A program made the position numbers and the translations under genes. Shown piece after piece: positions 44,842 through 54,527 of a stretch of DNA of 64,000 nt (position 1 is its first letter; the number at the start of each line of letters is the position of its first letter). This DNA is from Clostridium chrysemydis. GTDB lineage: Bacteria; Bacillota; Clostridia; Clostridiales; Clostridiaceae. The notes below the pieces were generated by a model. It was not told the DNA's origin and did not search any database. It saw only the letters and a list, made by a program, of their open reading frames with translations. The stretch spans positions 1-64,000 of the forward strand of contig NZ_JADEKP010000009.1 in the NCBI RefSeq assembly GCF_015234215.1, given 5' to 3'.

Positions 44842-47199
44842 TTGACTGTAGATTTAAAGAGAGATATTAAAGAAAGTAATAAAAAGATTTTATTTTTATG
44901 TATTGTATATTCCCTTTATATAATTCTAAAACTTTTAAATAGCACAGTTCTTTCTACAGAAATGTATTTATCTACCTCATTTTTTACAATAATAGTGTTT
45001 TATAAATCAGTAAGGGAAATGGAGGAGTACAAAACAACTGTACTCCTATTATTTAGCGCTGCATTAAGTAATTATGTAGTAGGTTGTTTTTGGATATTTA
45101 GCTATATCTTAAATGGGCCTGTAGTTAAATATAGTGAACTAATAGTCATGATAAATTTTATACCTAACATATTTATACTTCTAGCTGCAATCCATTATTT
45201 TAAGAGAAATATATATAATCTTCAATCAGTTCAATTAACTATAGATATAGTAACTGTAGTTATTCTTATGATGAGTTTTTCCATAATATTTTTCATGGAC
45301 GTAAATTTTAAAAACATAATAAATTTAAAACACTTAGTTGCTGTATGTTATGTATTAACGGATATATCGGCTATAAGTATTATTATAATAATAAAATTAT
45401 CTATTTCAAATTTTAAAAACCAAAATATTATTTCACTCTTTGGGATAGGTATAATTATTTTTACTATAGTAGACCTAGGGTTTATATATCAAGTTTTAAG
45501 TAAGGGTCATTATGAAAGTATGTGTATAGTAGAAAGTTATAATTTCATGCCATATTTAATTTTTTCTTTTATAGCTATTTATTCTGATGTTTTCAAAGAA
45601 AGCGAATTTAATAAATTTGATTACGAAATGCCTTACAATATAACAGTTAAAAGAAAAAATAGTTTAATCATTTTTCTTCCTATAGTTTTTATGTTATTTA
45701 TTAAAAAAACTGAATTTTTTGCACTTTTAGTATTTGCAGGAATAATATTAATTAGAGAATTACTAAGCTACTATGTTAGATTTTCATATTACACTAAAAA
45801 ATTACTAAATCAAGAAAAAGAATTAAAATATGAACTTGAAAAGATGGTTCGAGTTAGAACTAGGGAATTATTAAATACTAATAAGAGATTAGAGGATATA
45901 GTTAATAAAGATTATTTAACTAAGATCTATAATAGAAGATTTTTTAATATGGAAGTAGATAAACTTTTAAGAGAAGAAGAAGCTGGGAACGTTAACTTAT
46001 ATTTTATAGACCTTATAAGATTTAAATTTATAAATGATTCTTTCGGACACGATATAGGAGATGAAATTTTAATATATGTAGGGCGAAGATTAATTAAAAT
46101 ATTACCTAAAGAAGGAATTGTTTGTAGGCTTGGCGGAGATGAGTTTGCAGTGATTTTGGAAGGTAAAAAAACTAAAGAGGAACTTAGTCTTTTTGCAAAA
46201 GAAATAATTAAAGCTGTGAGTAAAGAAATAATTATAAATAATTACAGGTTTTACATAGAGCCAAGTATTGGAATTGCCACATCAAAAAAAGATAGCACAA
46301 GAAGATCACTTTTAAAAGGGGCGGACTTTGCTATGTATAGATGTAAAAATACTCAAGGAAGTTTTTATGAGTTTTACGATGAAGAATTAAATAGAGAATT
46401 AGAAAGAAAAAATGAAATAGAAAAATTACTTAAAAATGTATCTTTTGATGAAGAGTTTAAAGTTCTTTATCAGCCTCAATTTGATATAAATACGAGAACT
46501 GTAATAGGAACAGAAGCTCTAGTTAGATGGGAAAGCAAGGAATGCGGTAATATTTCACCTTCGGAATTTATTCCAATAGCTGAAGAATGTGGAATGATTG
46601 AATTAATAGGAAATTGGGTTTTAATAGAGGCTTTAAAGAGGGTTAAAGCGTGGAATGAAAAATACAAGACTAGCTTAAGAGCTTCAGTTAATGTTTCACC
46701 TGGACAAATTAATAGTATTGGATTTACAGAAAATCTATTAAGTGTAGTTAAAAAATATAATGTAGAAACAAGTCTAGTTAATTTAGAAATAACAGAAGGA
46801 ATAAAATTAGAAGGAAATGATTATATAAAAGATGTATTAGGAAATTTAAGCGATTTAGGTTTCTCGATTTCGATTGATGATTTTGGAACTGGATATGCAT
46901 CTTTTAGTTATCTTGAAAAATTCAATATAAATGAAATCAAGATAGATAAAAGTTTAGTAGATAACATTACTACTAAAAAATCTGATTTAAAAATAGTTAA
47001 AGCTATAATAATGATGGCAAAAGGAATGAATATAGAGACTATCGCAGAAGGAATAGAAACAGAAGAGCAGTTAGATAAAATTAGATCATTAGGTTGCGAT
47101 GAAATACAAGGATACGTATGGAGTAAACCACTTTTAGAAGAAGAATTTGAAATAGAGTATTTAAAAAAAGGACTCGTTTTTAAGAAAATAATAAAATAA
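44842..47199 (+). CDS. Membrane-anchored GGDEF-EAL protein (c-di-GMP turnover)
   Basis: A 785-residue protein. Seven or so N-terminal transmembrane helices (about 15-330) carry no extracellular domain. A coiled-coil-like linker follows. The GGDEF domain holds RLGGDEF near 429 and DYLTKIYNRR near 356, with the metal-binding Asp kept in FIDLIRF although the usual second Asp is Ile. The EAL domain has EALVRW near 557, DDFGTGYAS near 678 and EGIETEEQLDKIRSLGCDEIQG near 735. Both catalytic sites look intact, so it may make or degrade c-di-GMP. TTG start at 44842, ribosome site GTGAGGCG. c-di-GMP-II riboswitches lie 14 kb downstream. Confidence 0.93.
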   Translation: MTVDLKRDIKESNKKILFLCIVYSLYIILKLLNSTVLSTEMYLSTSFFTIIVFYKSVREMEEYKTTVLLLFSAALSNYVVGCFWIFSYILNGPVVKYSELIVMINFIPNIFILLAAIHYFKRNIYNLQSVQLTIDIVTVVILMMSFSIIFFMDVNFKNIINLKHLVAVCYVLTDISAISIIIIIKLSISNFKNQNIISLFGIGIIIFTIVDLGFIYQVLSKGHYESMCIVESYNFMPYLIFSFIAIYSDVFKESEFNKFDYEMPYNITVKRKNSLIIFLPIVFMLFIKKTEFFALLVFAGIILIRELLSYYVRFSYYTKKLLNQEKELKYELEKMVRVRTRELLNTNKRLEDIVNKDYLTKIYNRRFFNMEVDKLLREEEAGNVNLYFIDLIRFKFINDSFGHDIGDEILIYVGRRLIKILPKEGIVCRLGGDEFAVILEGKKTKEELSLFAKEIIKAVSKEIIINNYRFYIEPSIGIATSKKDSTRRSLLKGADFAMYRCKNTQGSFYEFYDEELNRELERKNEIEKLLKNVSFDEEFKVLYQPQFDINTRTVIGTEALVRWESKECGNISPSEFIPIAEECGMIELIGNWVLIEALKRVKAWNEKYKTSLRASVNVSPGQINSIGFTENLLSVVKKYNVETSLVNLEITEGIKLEGNDYIKDVLGNLSDLGFSISIDDFGTGYASFSYLEKFNINEIKIDKSLVDNITTKKSDLKIVKAIIMMAKGMNIETIAEGIETEEQLDKIRSLGCDEIQGYVWSKPLLEEEFEIEYLKKGLVFKKIIK

Positions 47200-47815
47200 T
47201 TTTAATTCAGTCTTATAGAATTAGAAAAAATAATTAAAATAGCACGATTTCAAATAATAAAATATCAAAAAAATGTAGAAAAAAAGATTAAAATGCGAAA
47301 TATGTCTAAAATATGAATAATATATTGAAATTGTTAATAAAAAGATATAATATTATAAACAGCCGATGAAATAATCAAAATTTAATAAGATTATATAAGA
47401 GATTTAGTGTATGGAAGCTTAAAACATAATGTAAGATTATAAAAAAGTACTTAACGATAAGGTTAAAGGGATACAAAAGACTACTACTAAGTAAGATTAC
47501 TTTTTAGGCTATAGATCATATTTTCAGTAGAGTTAAAATTAAAAGTAATAATAGGGGAAATTATTAAAAATAAAATACTTCTAAGGGACTTTCAAAATTT
47601 AAGATTGTATATATAATACAATGGTATATAATTTTAAATTAAAAATGAAAGAGAAGTTATTTTAAGGTATGGATAGCTTTAAAGCACTTTTTCACATGTA
47701 CAATACGGTGACAGGCTATATTTATTAAAATAGAAAGTGGGGACTTTTTATTTTAACGGAAAATAAATTATATCTTAGGGGAAAAGGTTAATTCGTTTGA
47801 ATTAGCCTTTTATTT
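47200..47815 (+). ncRNA. Candidate non-coding transcript ending in intrinsic terminator
   Basis: A TTGAAA box (near 47326) and a TATAAT/TAATAT box (near 47347-47354) could start a transcript of about 460 nt. It would end at the stem AAAGGTTAATTC (47783-47794) with GAATTAGCCTTT (47799-47810) and a T-run. No credible protein frame was found, only a possible 19-codon frame at 47669-47728 with a weak ribosome site. I cannot assign it to a known RNA class. Confidence 0.4.
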
Positions 47816-48165
47816 TTATTTATTTAGGAAAATTTAGGTTAAATATATTTTTATAGTTAATTATATTAAAAAAAATAGAAAAATAAATACTTATTAAAAC
47901 TTTAAAAATAATTAGGTACTAATAATGTCGAAAGTATTAACAAAGGGCTATAAATAGTATATGATTAGTTTATAGGTTAAACGTTTTAGGGGACGGGATA
48001 TCTATACAAAAGGGATTTAAAGTGTAAAGCTTTTTACGTATACAAAGTTAAACGGTTAATGTCTTTTTAACTTAGTATAAAATGGTATTATGAGAATATG
48101 GTTATTAGAATTTAAAAGATTTATTGTTACTAGATTGGTACTCTAGTAGCAATAAATCTTTTTTT
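47816..48165 (+). other. Second non-coding stretch with orphan terminator
   Basis: A strong stem with left arm 48118-48134 (GATTTATTGTTACTAGA) and right arm 48142-48158, plus T-run, closes ~300 nt without a reading frame. It lies after the first terminator and so calls for its own promoter. A small RNA or attenuated leader is likely. The ~185 bp between it and the cardiolipin synthase gene hold that gene's promoter. Confidence 0.4.
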
Positions 48166-48351
48166 ATGTATAGGAAATTATAAAAATTAATGTATCACAA
48201 ATTAAACTGTTTTGGTTAAAATAAAATTTATATAAATTAAGTATTGATTAATAACCTTAAAATAACATAAAATTATAACTAAATGCTAAAAAATATTGTA
48301 TATTATTATATAATTAAGTTATATAAATGAAACAAGTTTTGTGAGGTTAGA

Positions 48352-49887
48352 ATGAGAAAGATTTTAGAATTTTTATTTAGTAGGATGGTGATAGTTGGAA
48401 TTTTACTATTATTTCAATTAACTATCTTAACTTTTGCAATCTGGAAGCTTACGGAAGCTTTTGTCTACCTATATGTATTTTTCTTTATAATTAGTATTTT
48501 AGTTGTAATTTATATTTTAAGTAGACGTGATAATCCATCTTATAAATTAGCTTGGACTATACCTGTATTATTATTTCCACTTTTTGGAGGGTTCTTTTAT
48601 CTGATATTTGGCGGAAAGAAAATGAATAAAAAATACAAAGAAAAAGTAAAAAAGGTTTATGATGAATCTAAAAGAGTAGTATCTCAAGATGCAGATATAA
48701 TTGAAGAAATTGAGAAAATAAATAAAAACGTAGCAAATCAAGCTAGGTATACTAGTAATTTTGCTATGTCTCCTATATATAAAAATACTCAAACAGAGTT
48801 TTTATCACCAGGAGAAGATTTTTTTGAAAGACTTATAGAAGAGCTTAAAAAAGCAAAAAAGTATATCTTTATGGAATACTTTATAGTTCACGAAGGTAAG
48901 ATGTGGAACACTATATTAGACATCTTAGAAGAAAAAGTAAAAGAAGGCGTAGATGTTAGATTTATATATGATGATATGGGATGTTTAACAACACTTCCTT
49001 ACAAATATAATGAAACTCTTATAAAGAAAGGCATAAAATGCCAAGTTTTTAATCCTTTTGTCCCTTTTTTATCTCTAATTTTAAACAACAGAGATCACAG
49101 AAAAATAACTGTGATAGATGGACATACGGCTTTTACAGGTGGAATAAATTTAGCTGATGAATATATAAATGAGATAGTTAGATTTGGTCACTGGAAGGAT
49201 TCATCTATTATGATAAAAGGAGATGCAGTTTGGAACTTAACTGTTATGTTTCTTCAAGCTTGGAGCTTTAATAGTAAAGAGGATATCGATTATAATTATT
49301 ATAAGAAAATATTTGATGAAAGAGAAGAAGTTCCTACAGATGGGTACGTGCAGCCTTATGCAGATAGCCCATTAGACGATGAAATAGTTGGGGAAAATGT
49401 ATATCTTAATATAATAAATAAAGCTTCAGATTACGTATATATAGAAACGCCTTATTTAATTATAGATAATGAGCTAGTAACAGCACTAACTTTAGCTTCT
49501 AAAAATGGAGTAGACGTTAGAATAGTTACTCCTCATATAGAGGATAAATGGTATGCGCACATAGTAACAAGAGCTTACTACGCACAACTTATAGAAGCTG
49601 GGGTTAAGATATATGAATACACTCCAGGGTTTATACATTCAAAGGTTGTTGTAGCAGATGATGAAATTGCAACAGTTGGTACTATTAACTTTGATTATAG
49701 AAGTTTATATCTGCATTTTGAGTGTGGTGTATGGTTATATAAAACAAAATCTATAAATAGCATCAAAAAAGACTTCCTAGATATTTTAGAAAAATCAGAG
49801 CAAGTATCTTTGTATGATTGCAAACACGTATGTTGGTACAATAGAGTCTTAACTGCTATATTAAGAGTTTTTGCACCTCTTATGTAA
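48352..49887 (+). CDS. cls: Cardiolipin synthase (PLD family)
   Basis: A 511-residue enzyme. Two N-terminal transmembrane helices (about 8-58) are followed by two phospholipase D repeats. The first HxK motif is in RDHRKITVIDGHTAFTGG near 247 and the second in FIHSKVVVADDEIATVG near 428. NPSYKLAWTIPVLLFPLFGGFFY near 64 is typical of Cls. It joins two phosphatidylglycerols into cardiolipin plus glycerol. ATG after GTGAGGTTAGA; a single-gene unit. Confidence 0.94.
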   Translation: MRKILEFLFSRMVIVGILLLFQLTILTFAIWKLTEAFVYLYVFFFIISILVVIYILSRRDNPSYKLAWTIPVLLFPLFGGFFYLIFGGKKMNKKYKEKVKKVYDESKRVVSQDADIIEEIEKINKNVANQARYTSNFAMSPIYKNTQTEFLSPGEDFFERLIEELKKAKKYIFMEYFIVHEGKMWNTILDILEEKVKEGVDVRFIYDDMGCLTTLPYKYNETLIKKGIKCQVFNPFVPFLSLILNNRDHRKITVIDGHTAFTGGINLADEYINEIVRFGHWKDSSIMIKGDAVWNLTVMFLQAWSFNSKEDIDYNYYKKIFDEREEVPTDGYVQPYADSPLDDEIVGENVYLNIINKASDYVYIETPYLIIDNELVTALTLASKNGVDVRIVTPHIEDKWYAHIVTRAYYAQLIEAGVKIYEYTPGFIHSKVVVADDEIATVGTINFDYRSLYLHFECGVWLYKTKSINSIKKDFLDILEKSEQVSLYDCKHVCWYNRVLTAILRVFAPLM

Positions 49888-49904
49888 TAGGAAATTTATT
49901 ATTT

Positions 49905-49947
49905 AAATAGGTTTGATTTAATTAATTTTTAAATCAAACCTATTTTT
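49905..49947 (+). terminator. Intrinsic terminator after cls
   Basis: Left arm 49905-49920 (AAATAGGTTTGATTTA) pairs with 49930-49945, followed by T-run. Confidence 0.92.
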
Positions 49948-50031
49948 TATATCTTGTTTAAAAAAGCTTAACAGAAATGATTTAGACATAATATATAATA
50001 ATACCTATAACTTATATGGAGGATTAACCAA

Positions 50032-50724
50032 GTGGTATTAATTTTAACTTTTATTTTATTTTTAACTATATTTTTATTAGTAATCAATTTTTTTACTATA
50101 TTATTTAGGATGACAGGACTTCCAGTACAAAAGGCAAGGTTTCAGGTTATATCTTTATTATCAAGTACAGGATATACAACAAAGGAAAGTGAAACTATTG
50201 TGCAGCATCCTGTAAGAAGAAAACTTGCAAGTTGGCTTATGATAATCAGTTACGTAAGTACTGCTACATTTATATCATTTTTTGTTAGAATGTTATCAGA
50301 TAGCGTAACTAGCATTGGATTCTTTGCAGTTATAGCTTTTTTTTGTATAGTAGTATTTTTGATATATAGAACAGATTCTTTAGAAAAGATAGAAACTTTT
50401 TTTGAAAAAGTTATAGCTTCATCAAATATATGGAAGAAACTTAATTTATTGCACTCTAATGCTATAACAAGCAATAGAGGTTACGGGGTATACGAAGTTT
50501 ATGTAAGTGCAGATAGCTTTTTAGTAGGAAAGTCTATAGAGAAAAGTGGTCTTAAAGAAATGGAGATAGAGGTATTAAACATAGATAAAGGTGATGATTT
50601 TATAAAATTTGCAACAGCAGATTATGTATTTGAACCTTTAGACAAGCTAACTGTGTATGGTAATATCAAAAGTATAAAAGAGAATTTTGACCATGTATCT
50701 AAAAAAACAAAAAGTGGCATTTAG
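50032..50724 (+). CDS. Membrane protein with C-terminal TrkA-C-like domain
   Basis: A 230-residue protein. Three transmembrane helices (about 3-25, 66-84 and 92-112) precede a C-terminal RCK_C/TrkA-C-like domain (about 150-222) with VYVSADSFLVGKSIEKSGLKEMEIEVLNI and EPLDKLTVYGN. Between helix 1 and 2, LLSSTGYTTKESETIVQHPVRRKL resembles the conserved loop of proteins of this kind in Firmicutes. GTG start after ATGGAGGATTAACCA. A regulatory or ion-related role is possible, but no substrate can be seen. Confidence 0.7.
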   Translation: MVLILTFILFLTIFLLVINFFTILFRMTGLPVQKARFQVISLLSSTGYTTKESETIVQHPVRRKLASWLMIISYVSTATFISFFVRMLSDSVTSIGFFAVIAFFCIVVFLIYRTDSLEKIETFFEKVIASSNIWKKLNLLHSNAITSNRGYGVYEVYVSADSFLVGKSIEKSGLKEMEIEVLNIDKGDDFIKFATADYVFEPLDKLTVYGNIKSIKENFDHVSKKTKSGI

Positions 50725-50735
50725 CCACTTTTTTT
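50709..50735 (+). terminator. Intrinsic terminator overlapping the end of the previous gene
   Basis: AAAAAGTGGC (50709-50718) pairs with GCCACTTTTT (50724-50733); the stem begins in the last codons of the preceding gene. Confidence 0.88.
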
Positions 50736-50769
50736 TATTTATAGAAAAGTTAAAACTTAAAGTTTTTAA

Positions 50770-51057
50770 TTATAGATGAAACCAATAGATTTCTTTTAAC
50801 TCAAAATACATAATAAAAACAAGCTGTAATAATAATATTAATGGAATACCTATACTAAATTTTATATGTTTTGTTTTATGTCTAAAAATATTCATTCCAA
50901 TTAAACTTCCAACGCTTCCACCTATCAGTGCAATAAGCATTAAAGTATTTTCACTTATTCTAAACTTGTGCTTTTTTGCTTTTCTTTTATCAATATACAT
51001 AGATAGAAAACCTACTATATTAATAATTACTAAATATAAATAAATATAATGTTTCAT
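50770..51057 (-). CDS. DUF1294 membrane protein
   Basis: A 95-residue membrane protein with three hydrophobic helices. MYIDKRKAKKHKFRISENTLMLIALIGGSVGSLIGMNIFRHKTKH holds the D-K-xx-A and RI(S/P)E-x-TL blocks and the GG-x-G-xxxGM(N/R)xFRHKT block of DUF1294 (landmark near residue 22). Function unknown. It is a single minus-strand gene with ribosome site GTGGAGGTTTTATAT. Confidence 0.85.
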   Translation of the reverse strand: MKHYIYLYLVIINIVGFLSMYIDKRKAKKHKFRISENTLMLIALIGGSVGSLIGMNIFRHKTKHIKFSIGIPLILLLQLVFIMYFELKEIYWFHL

Positions 51058-51252
51058 AATATAAAACCTCCACTATATTATTATAGTTGTCTAAACATAA
51101 AATTATCAATAAAAGAATTATAATTTCAAAAATAAAAACAAAATAAAATAAATTTGAAAAATATTACATTTAATGGTAAAATATTGTAGAGTAGAATTTG
51201 TACATAAATAAAAATATTTGAATTATTTTGTTATTAATGTAGAGGTGTAGTT

Positions 51253-51987
51253 ATGAAAAGTGAAAATTATAAAAAGCTACAAGATATAGAAAAATTCTAT
51301 TATAAAAAGAAGAAAGCAGAGTATGATAAGCTTATGAAAAAAAGAAGAAGAAGAACATATTTAGTAGTAACACTTATAGTTTTAAGTATAGTTTCTATAA
51401 CTTCTTATGAGTTTTTATTTAGAAAAGAATATTCGACATATTTAAAGGTTTATGGAAGCGATGAAAAGATAAGTAATAGTGAGCTTAACGAAGAACTAAA
51501 AAATTTTAAAAATAAAATACTTATAAAGAATGTGAATTATGATTTTTCACCTGAACTAGAGGATTTAGAAAATCCAGAAACCTTAGTAATTCATCACTCT
51601 GTATCTAAGGGGGCAAGCCCTGAAGAAATCAATAAGTGGCATAAGGAAAAAGGATATGGAGGAATAGGTTATCATTATTATATAAAAAAAGATGGTACTA
51701 TATTTAAAGGAAGGCCAGACGGAAAAATTGGTGCACATGCCTATAATAACAATAGAAAGAGCATTGCTATTTGTTTAGATGGAAATTTTGAAGAAGATGA
51801 ATTAACTGATAGTCAAAAGAAAAGTTTGATTGATGTAGCAACTAGTTTAATTGTAACTTATAACCTTAAAGATATAGTAGGACACAGAAATTTAAATGAG
51901 ACAGCATGTCCTGGAAAAAATATAGATATTGAATCTATAAAAAAAGATGTTTTAAGGAATATAAAAAATAACAGAGAAAAAGTTTAG
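51253..51987 (+). CDS. N-acetylmuramoyl-L-alanine amidase (Amidase_2/PGRP type), membrane-anchored
   Basis: A 244-residue protein. A basic N-terminus (KKRRRRT) leads into one transmembrane helix (about 33-52), so the catalytic part is outside the cell. The amidase domain (about 105-235) carries zinc ligands VIHHSVSKG near 113 and DIVGHRNLNETACPG near 215 (His and Cys). YHYYIKKDGTIFKGRP and GAHAYNNNRKSIAICLDG are conserved landmarks. It cuts the amide bond between muramic acid and the stem peptide. TTG/ATG choice: ATG after TAGAGGTGTAGTT. Role in cell separation or peptidoglycan turnover is probable. Confidence 0.88.
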   Translation: MKSENYKKLQDIEKFYYKKKKAEYDKLMKKRRRRTYLVVTLIVLSIVSITSYEFLFRKEYSTYLKVYGSDEKISNSELNEELKNFKNKILIKNVNYDFSPELEDLENPETLVIHHSVSKGASPEEINKWHKEKGYGGIGYHYYIKKDGTIFKGRPDGKIGAHAYNNNRKSIAICLDGNFEEDELTDSQKKSLIDVATSLIVTYNLKDIVGHRNLNETACPGKNIDIESIKKDVLRNIKNNREKV

Positions 51988-52045
51988 TATGTATAATAAA
52001 AGTATTTTTATATCAAAATAATATTAAAAAATGGAAGGTGATATA

Positions 52046-52690
52046 ATGAAACTTTTATATATTATTGTAAACTCTAAAAAAGAAGAAGAATCCTCAAGTA
52101 GAAAAATATCTAGAAAGCTTGTAAACAAATATCTAGAGATTTATAAAGATCTTCAGCTTGAAGAAATAAATTTATACGAAGAATATATCCCAAAACTTAA
52201 ATACAACTTATTTAAAGGTCGTAACTGTGTAGTTGATTCAAAAACTTGTGAAAATCTAACTTACGAAGAAAAACGTGATGTAGATAGGATTAACGAATTA
52301 GGTGATAAATTCAAAGAAGCAGATATTTACGTTATAGCAGCACCTCTTTGGAGCCTTTCGTATCCAGCTCCTTTAAAAGAATATGTAGATTGCATAGTTC
52401 AAGAGGGAAAAACTATAATGGTTAAAGAAGACAAAATTAAAGGTCTCTTAGACGACAAATACAGAAGAATGGTATACGTTCAGTCTTCTGGAGGAACTAT
52501 TCCTTTCTTACTTAGAGGAAAATTAAGTCAAGGGGTTGAGTATATAGAAGATATTATGAAGTTTTTAGGTATTAAAAAATTCAAAGAGCTTCTTATAGAT
52601 GGAACAGGTTTTACAGAAGATGATAGGTTAAGAGCGGAAGAGAAGGCTACAGGAAAAATAGACGAGATAATAAATGATTTAGAAGAATAA
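52046..52690 (+). CDS. FMN-dependent NADH-azoreductase-like flavoprotein
   Basis: A 214-residue flavodoxin-fold quinone/azo reductase of the AcpD/AzoR type. MKLLYIIVNSKKEEESSSRK is the FMN phosphate loop region, AAPLWSLSYPAPLKEYVDCI near 98 and YVQSSGGTIP near 148 are family blocks. I start at ATG 52046, six nt after GGAAGGTG; the ATG at 52031 would include the ribosome site. It reduces quinones, azo dyes or similar electrophiles and could protect against thiol stress. Confidence 0.85.
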   Translation: MKLLYIIVNSKKEEESSSRKISRKLVNKYLEIYKDLQLEEINLYEEYIPKLKYNLFKGRNCVVDSKTCENLTYEEKRDVDRINELGDKFKEADIYVIAAPLWSLSYPAPLKEYVDCIVQEGKTIMVKEDKIKGLLDDKYRRMVYVQSSGGTIPFLLRGKLSQGVEYIEDIMKFLGIKKFKELLIDGTGFTEDDRLRAEEKATGKIDEIINDLEE

Positions 52691-52734
52691 CATTTATAAA
52701 AATGCAAACTAATAGATTATTTATAAATAAAAAC

Positions 52735-52777
52735 AAAAGCTTAGATATTTTTATTAAAGTATCTAAGCTTTTTTTTA
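52735..52777 (+). terminator. Intrinsic terminator after azoreductase-like gene
   Basis: AAAAGCTTAGATA (52735-52747) pairs with TATCTAAGCTTTT (52760-52772), followed by T-run. Confidence 0.92.
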
Positions 52778-52875
52778 GAACTTAAATTGTAAGAAATTTT
52801 AATTTTAAAATACTGTTCAAATATAAATTATTCTGTTATTCTATATAAGTCTAATAGGTAAAGGGGAGATTTTAG

Positions 52876-53739
52876 TTGAAGCAAAAGACGAAGGAATATA
52901 TTAAAGAATATTTTTTAATAACACTTGGAGTATTTTTTGTAACAGTAGGTATTGAGTATTTTTATGCACCAAACGATTTAGCAGCAGGTGGAGTAACAGG
53001 GCTTGCAGTTGTAGTAACAAACTATTTCCCGGCACTTGATGTTGGAAGTTTTACTTTTATTACAAATTTAGTTTTATTTATTTTAGCATTTATAGTTGTA
53101 GGTGGAGATTTTGGAGTAAAAACTATATATTCAAGCTTTGGTTTATCAGGTATGCTTTGGTTTTTTGACGGAGTAATAAAACCAGATGCACTTACTAACG
53201 ATTTATTTTTAGCTACGCTATTTGGAACGCTATTTACAGCAGTTGGACTAGCTATAGTATTTAACCAAAATGCATCAACAGGAGGAACTGATATTTTAGC
53301 TAAGATATTAAATAAGTACACTTCATTCAATATAGGAATATCACTTTTATGTGTTGATTTTATAGTTACACTTTTAGGGGCTATAACATTTGGCGCAGAC
53401 AAGGGTATGTATGCAGTAGCTAGCGTAATAATAAACGGGCCTCTTATAGATAGGTTGATTGCATTTATGAATCAAAGAAAACAAATAACTATAATAAGCG
53501 AAAAGACAGAGGAAATATCTAAATATATAAGGGTTGAATTAAAAAAAGGTTGCACATACTTAAAAGGTGAAGGTGCACACACTGGAGATTCAAAGAAGGT
53601 TATATATTCAGTTTTAAATAAAAAAGAATTAGACAAATTAAAAGAGTATATTGAAGAAGTTGATACAGAAGTTTTCTATACTATAGGTGTAGTTGATGAA
53701 GTTAAGGGAAAAGGATTCCCTATAGTATCAGGGTTTTAA
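52876..53739 (+). CDS. YitT-family membrane protein with DUF2179 domain
   Basis: A 287-residue protein. Six transmembrane segments occupy about residues 10-200, with FYAPNDLAAGGVTGLAVVV and the mirrored VFNQNASTGGTDILAKIL typical of the YitT repeats. A C-terminal cytosolic DUF2179 domain (about 205-285) has ITIISEKTEEISKYI and GCTYLKGEGAHTGDSKKV. TTG start after AAGGGGAGATTTTAG. Substrate unknown. It is distinct from the YczE-like gene at 18336, a second membrane protein of the same wider superfamily in this window. Confidence 0.88.
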   Translation: MKQKTKEYIKEYFLITLGVFFVTVGIEYFYAPNDLAAGGVTGLAVVVTNYFPALDVGSFTFITNLVLFILAFIVVGGDFGVKTIYSSFGLSGMLWFFDGVIKPDALTNDLFLATLFGTLFTAVGLAIVFNQNASTGGTDILAKILNKYTSFNIGISLLCVDFIVTLLGAITFGADKGMYAVASVIINGPLIDRLIAFMNQRKQITIISEKTEEISKYIRVELKKGCTYLKGEGAHTGDSKKVIYSVLNKKELDKLKEYIEEVDTEVFYTIGVVDEVKGKGFPIVSGF

Positions 53740-53882
53740 ATAGAGATTAAGCAATATGTTAGTGCGTATTGCTTAATTTTTTTTATAATATAAGTAAAAT
53801 TAGTGTTAACATGGGGAATTAATATATTTATTATTGTTATAATAAATAATAGTTACATATATGTAGAAGGAGCGAAGAGCTT

Positions 53883-54518
53883 ATGAAAAAAATTATAACG
53901 GTCTTATTAGGAATTATAATGGTAGGAAGTTTAGTTTCTTGCAATAACAAACCTACAAATAGCACTGAACCTAAAAACAAATCGGAGATTAAAGAAGAAC
54001 TTAAAGCGCAAAAACCAGAAGATGTTATTACAGATTTCTTTACTAAATTTAAAAATTGTAATTTTAGTGGAGTACAAAAGGATATCTTAACAGAATCTAG
54101 TATAATTATTGAAGGAATGGAAGATTATTCAGATTCGGAGAAAAAGGCGATTAAATATTGGCTTGAAAAATTAAGTTATGAGATCATAAAAATTGATGTA
54201 AACGGAGATGAGGCTACTGCTAAAGTTAAAGTTTCAGCTTTAGATGGAAATGAAATTTATAACAAGTATAAAGATAATATCTTAAAAATAAAGCCAAGTG
54301 CACAGGAAGAATTAGATGAAGAAGGTGCAAAACTTGCAGACGAAAAATACGGGAATGCTTTAGTAAATTCCTTAAAAGATAAGGATAACGAAATAGTATC
54401 TAAAACAGTCGATATAAATTTAAACAAAAAAGATGGAAAATGGTTATTAGAGTTTAATAATGAACTATTAACTGCAATATACGGGGGACTAAGCCCAGAT
54501 AAGGTGAATTTTAAGTAG
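53883..54518 (+). CDS. Lipoprotein, first of a tandem pair
   Basis: A 211-residue lipoprotein: signal peptide MKKIITVLLGIIMVGSLVSC with lipobox LVSC (Cys near 20), then a Lys/Glu/Pro-rich linker. The mature part has EDVITDFFTKFKNC, EKKAIKYWLEKLSYEIIKID and VKVSALDGNEIYNKY, resembling the DUF5105/DUF4878-like lipoprotein fold. The same blocks occur in the next gene, which begins 9 nt after this one. Role unknown. Ribosome site GAAGGAGCGAAGAGCTT. Confidence 0.8.
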   Translation: MKKIITVLLGIIMVGSLVSCNNKPTNSTEPKNKSEIKEELKAQKPEDVITDFFTKFKNCNFSGVQKDILTESSIIIEGMEDYSDSEKKAIKYWLEKLSYEIIKIDVNGDEATAKVKVSALDGNEIYNKYKDNILKIKPSAQEELDEEGAKLADEKYGNALVNSLKDKDNEIVSKTVDINLNKKDGKWLLEFNNELLTAIYGGLSPDKVNFK

Positions 54519-54527
54519 GTGGTAAAT

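Noticed and set aside
47669-47728. A 19-codon peptide starting MDSFKALFHM in the non-coding stretch
   Set aside because: The purine-rich segment AAGG is only one nt from the ATG and the next candidate is too far; no support beyond chance.
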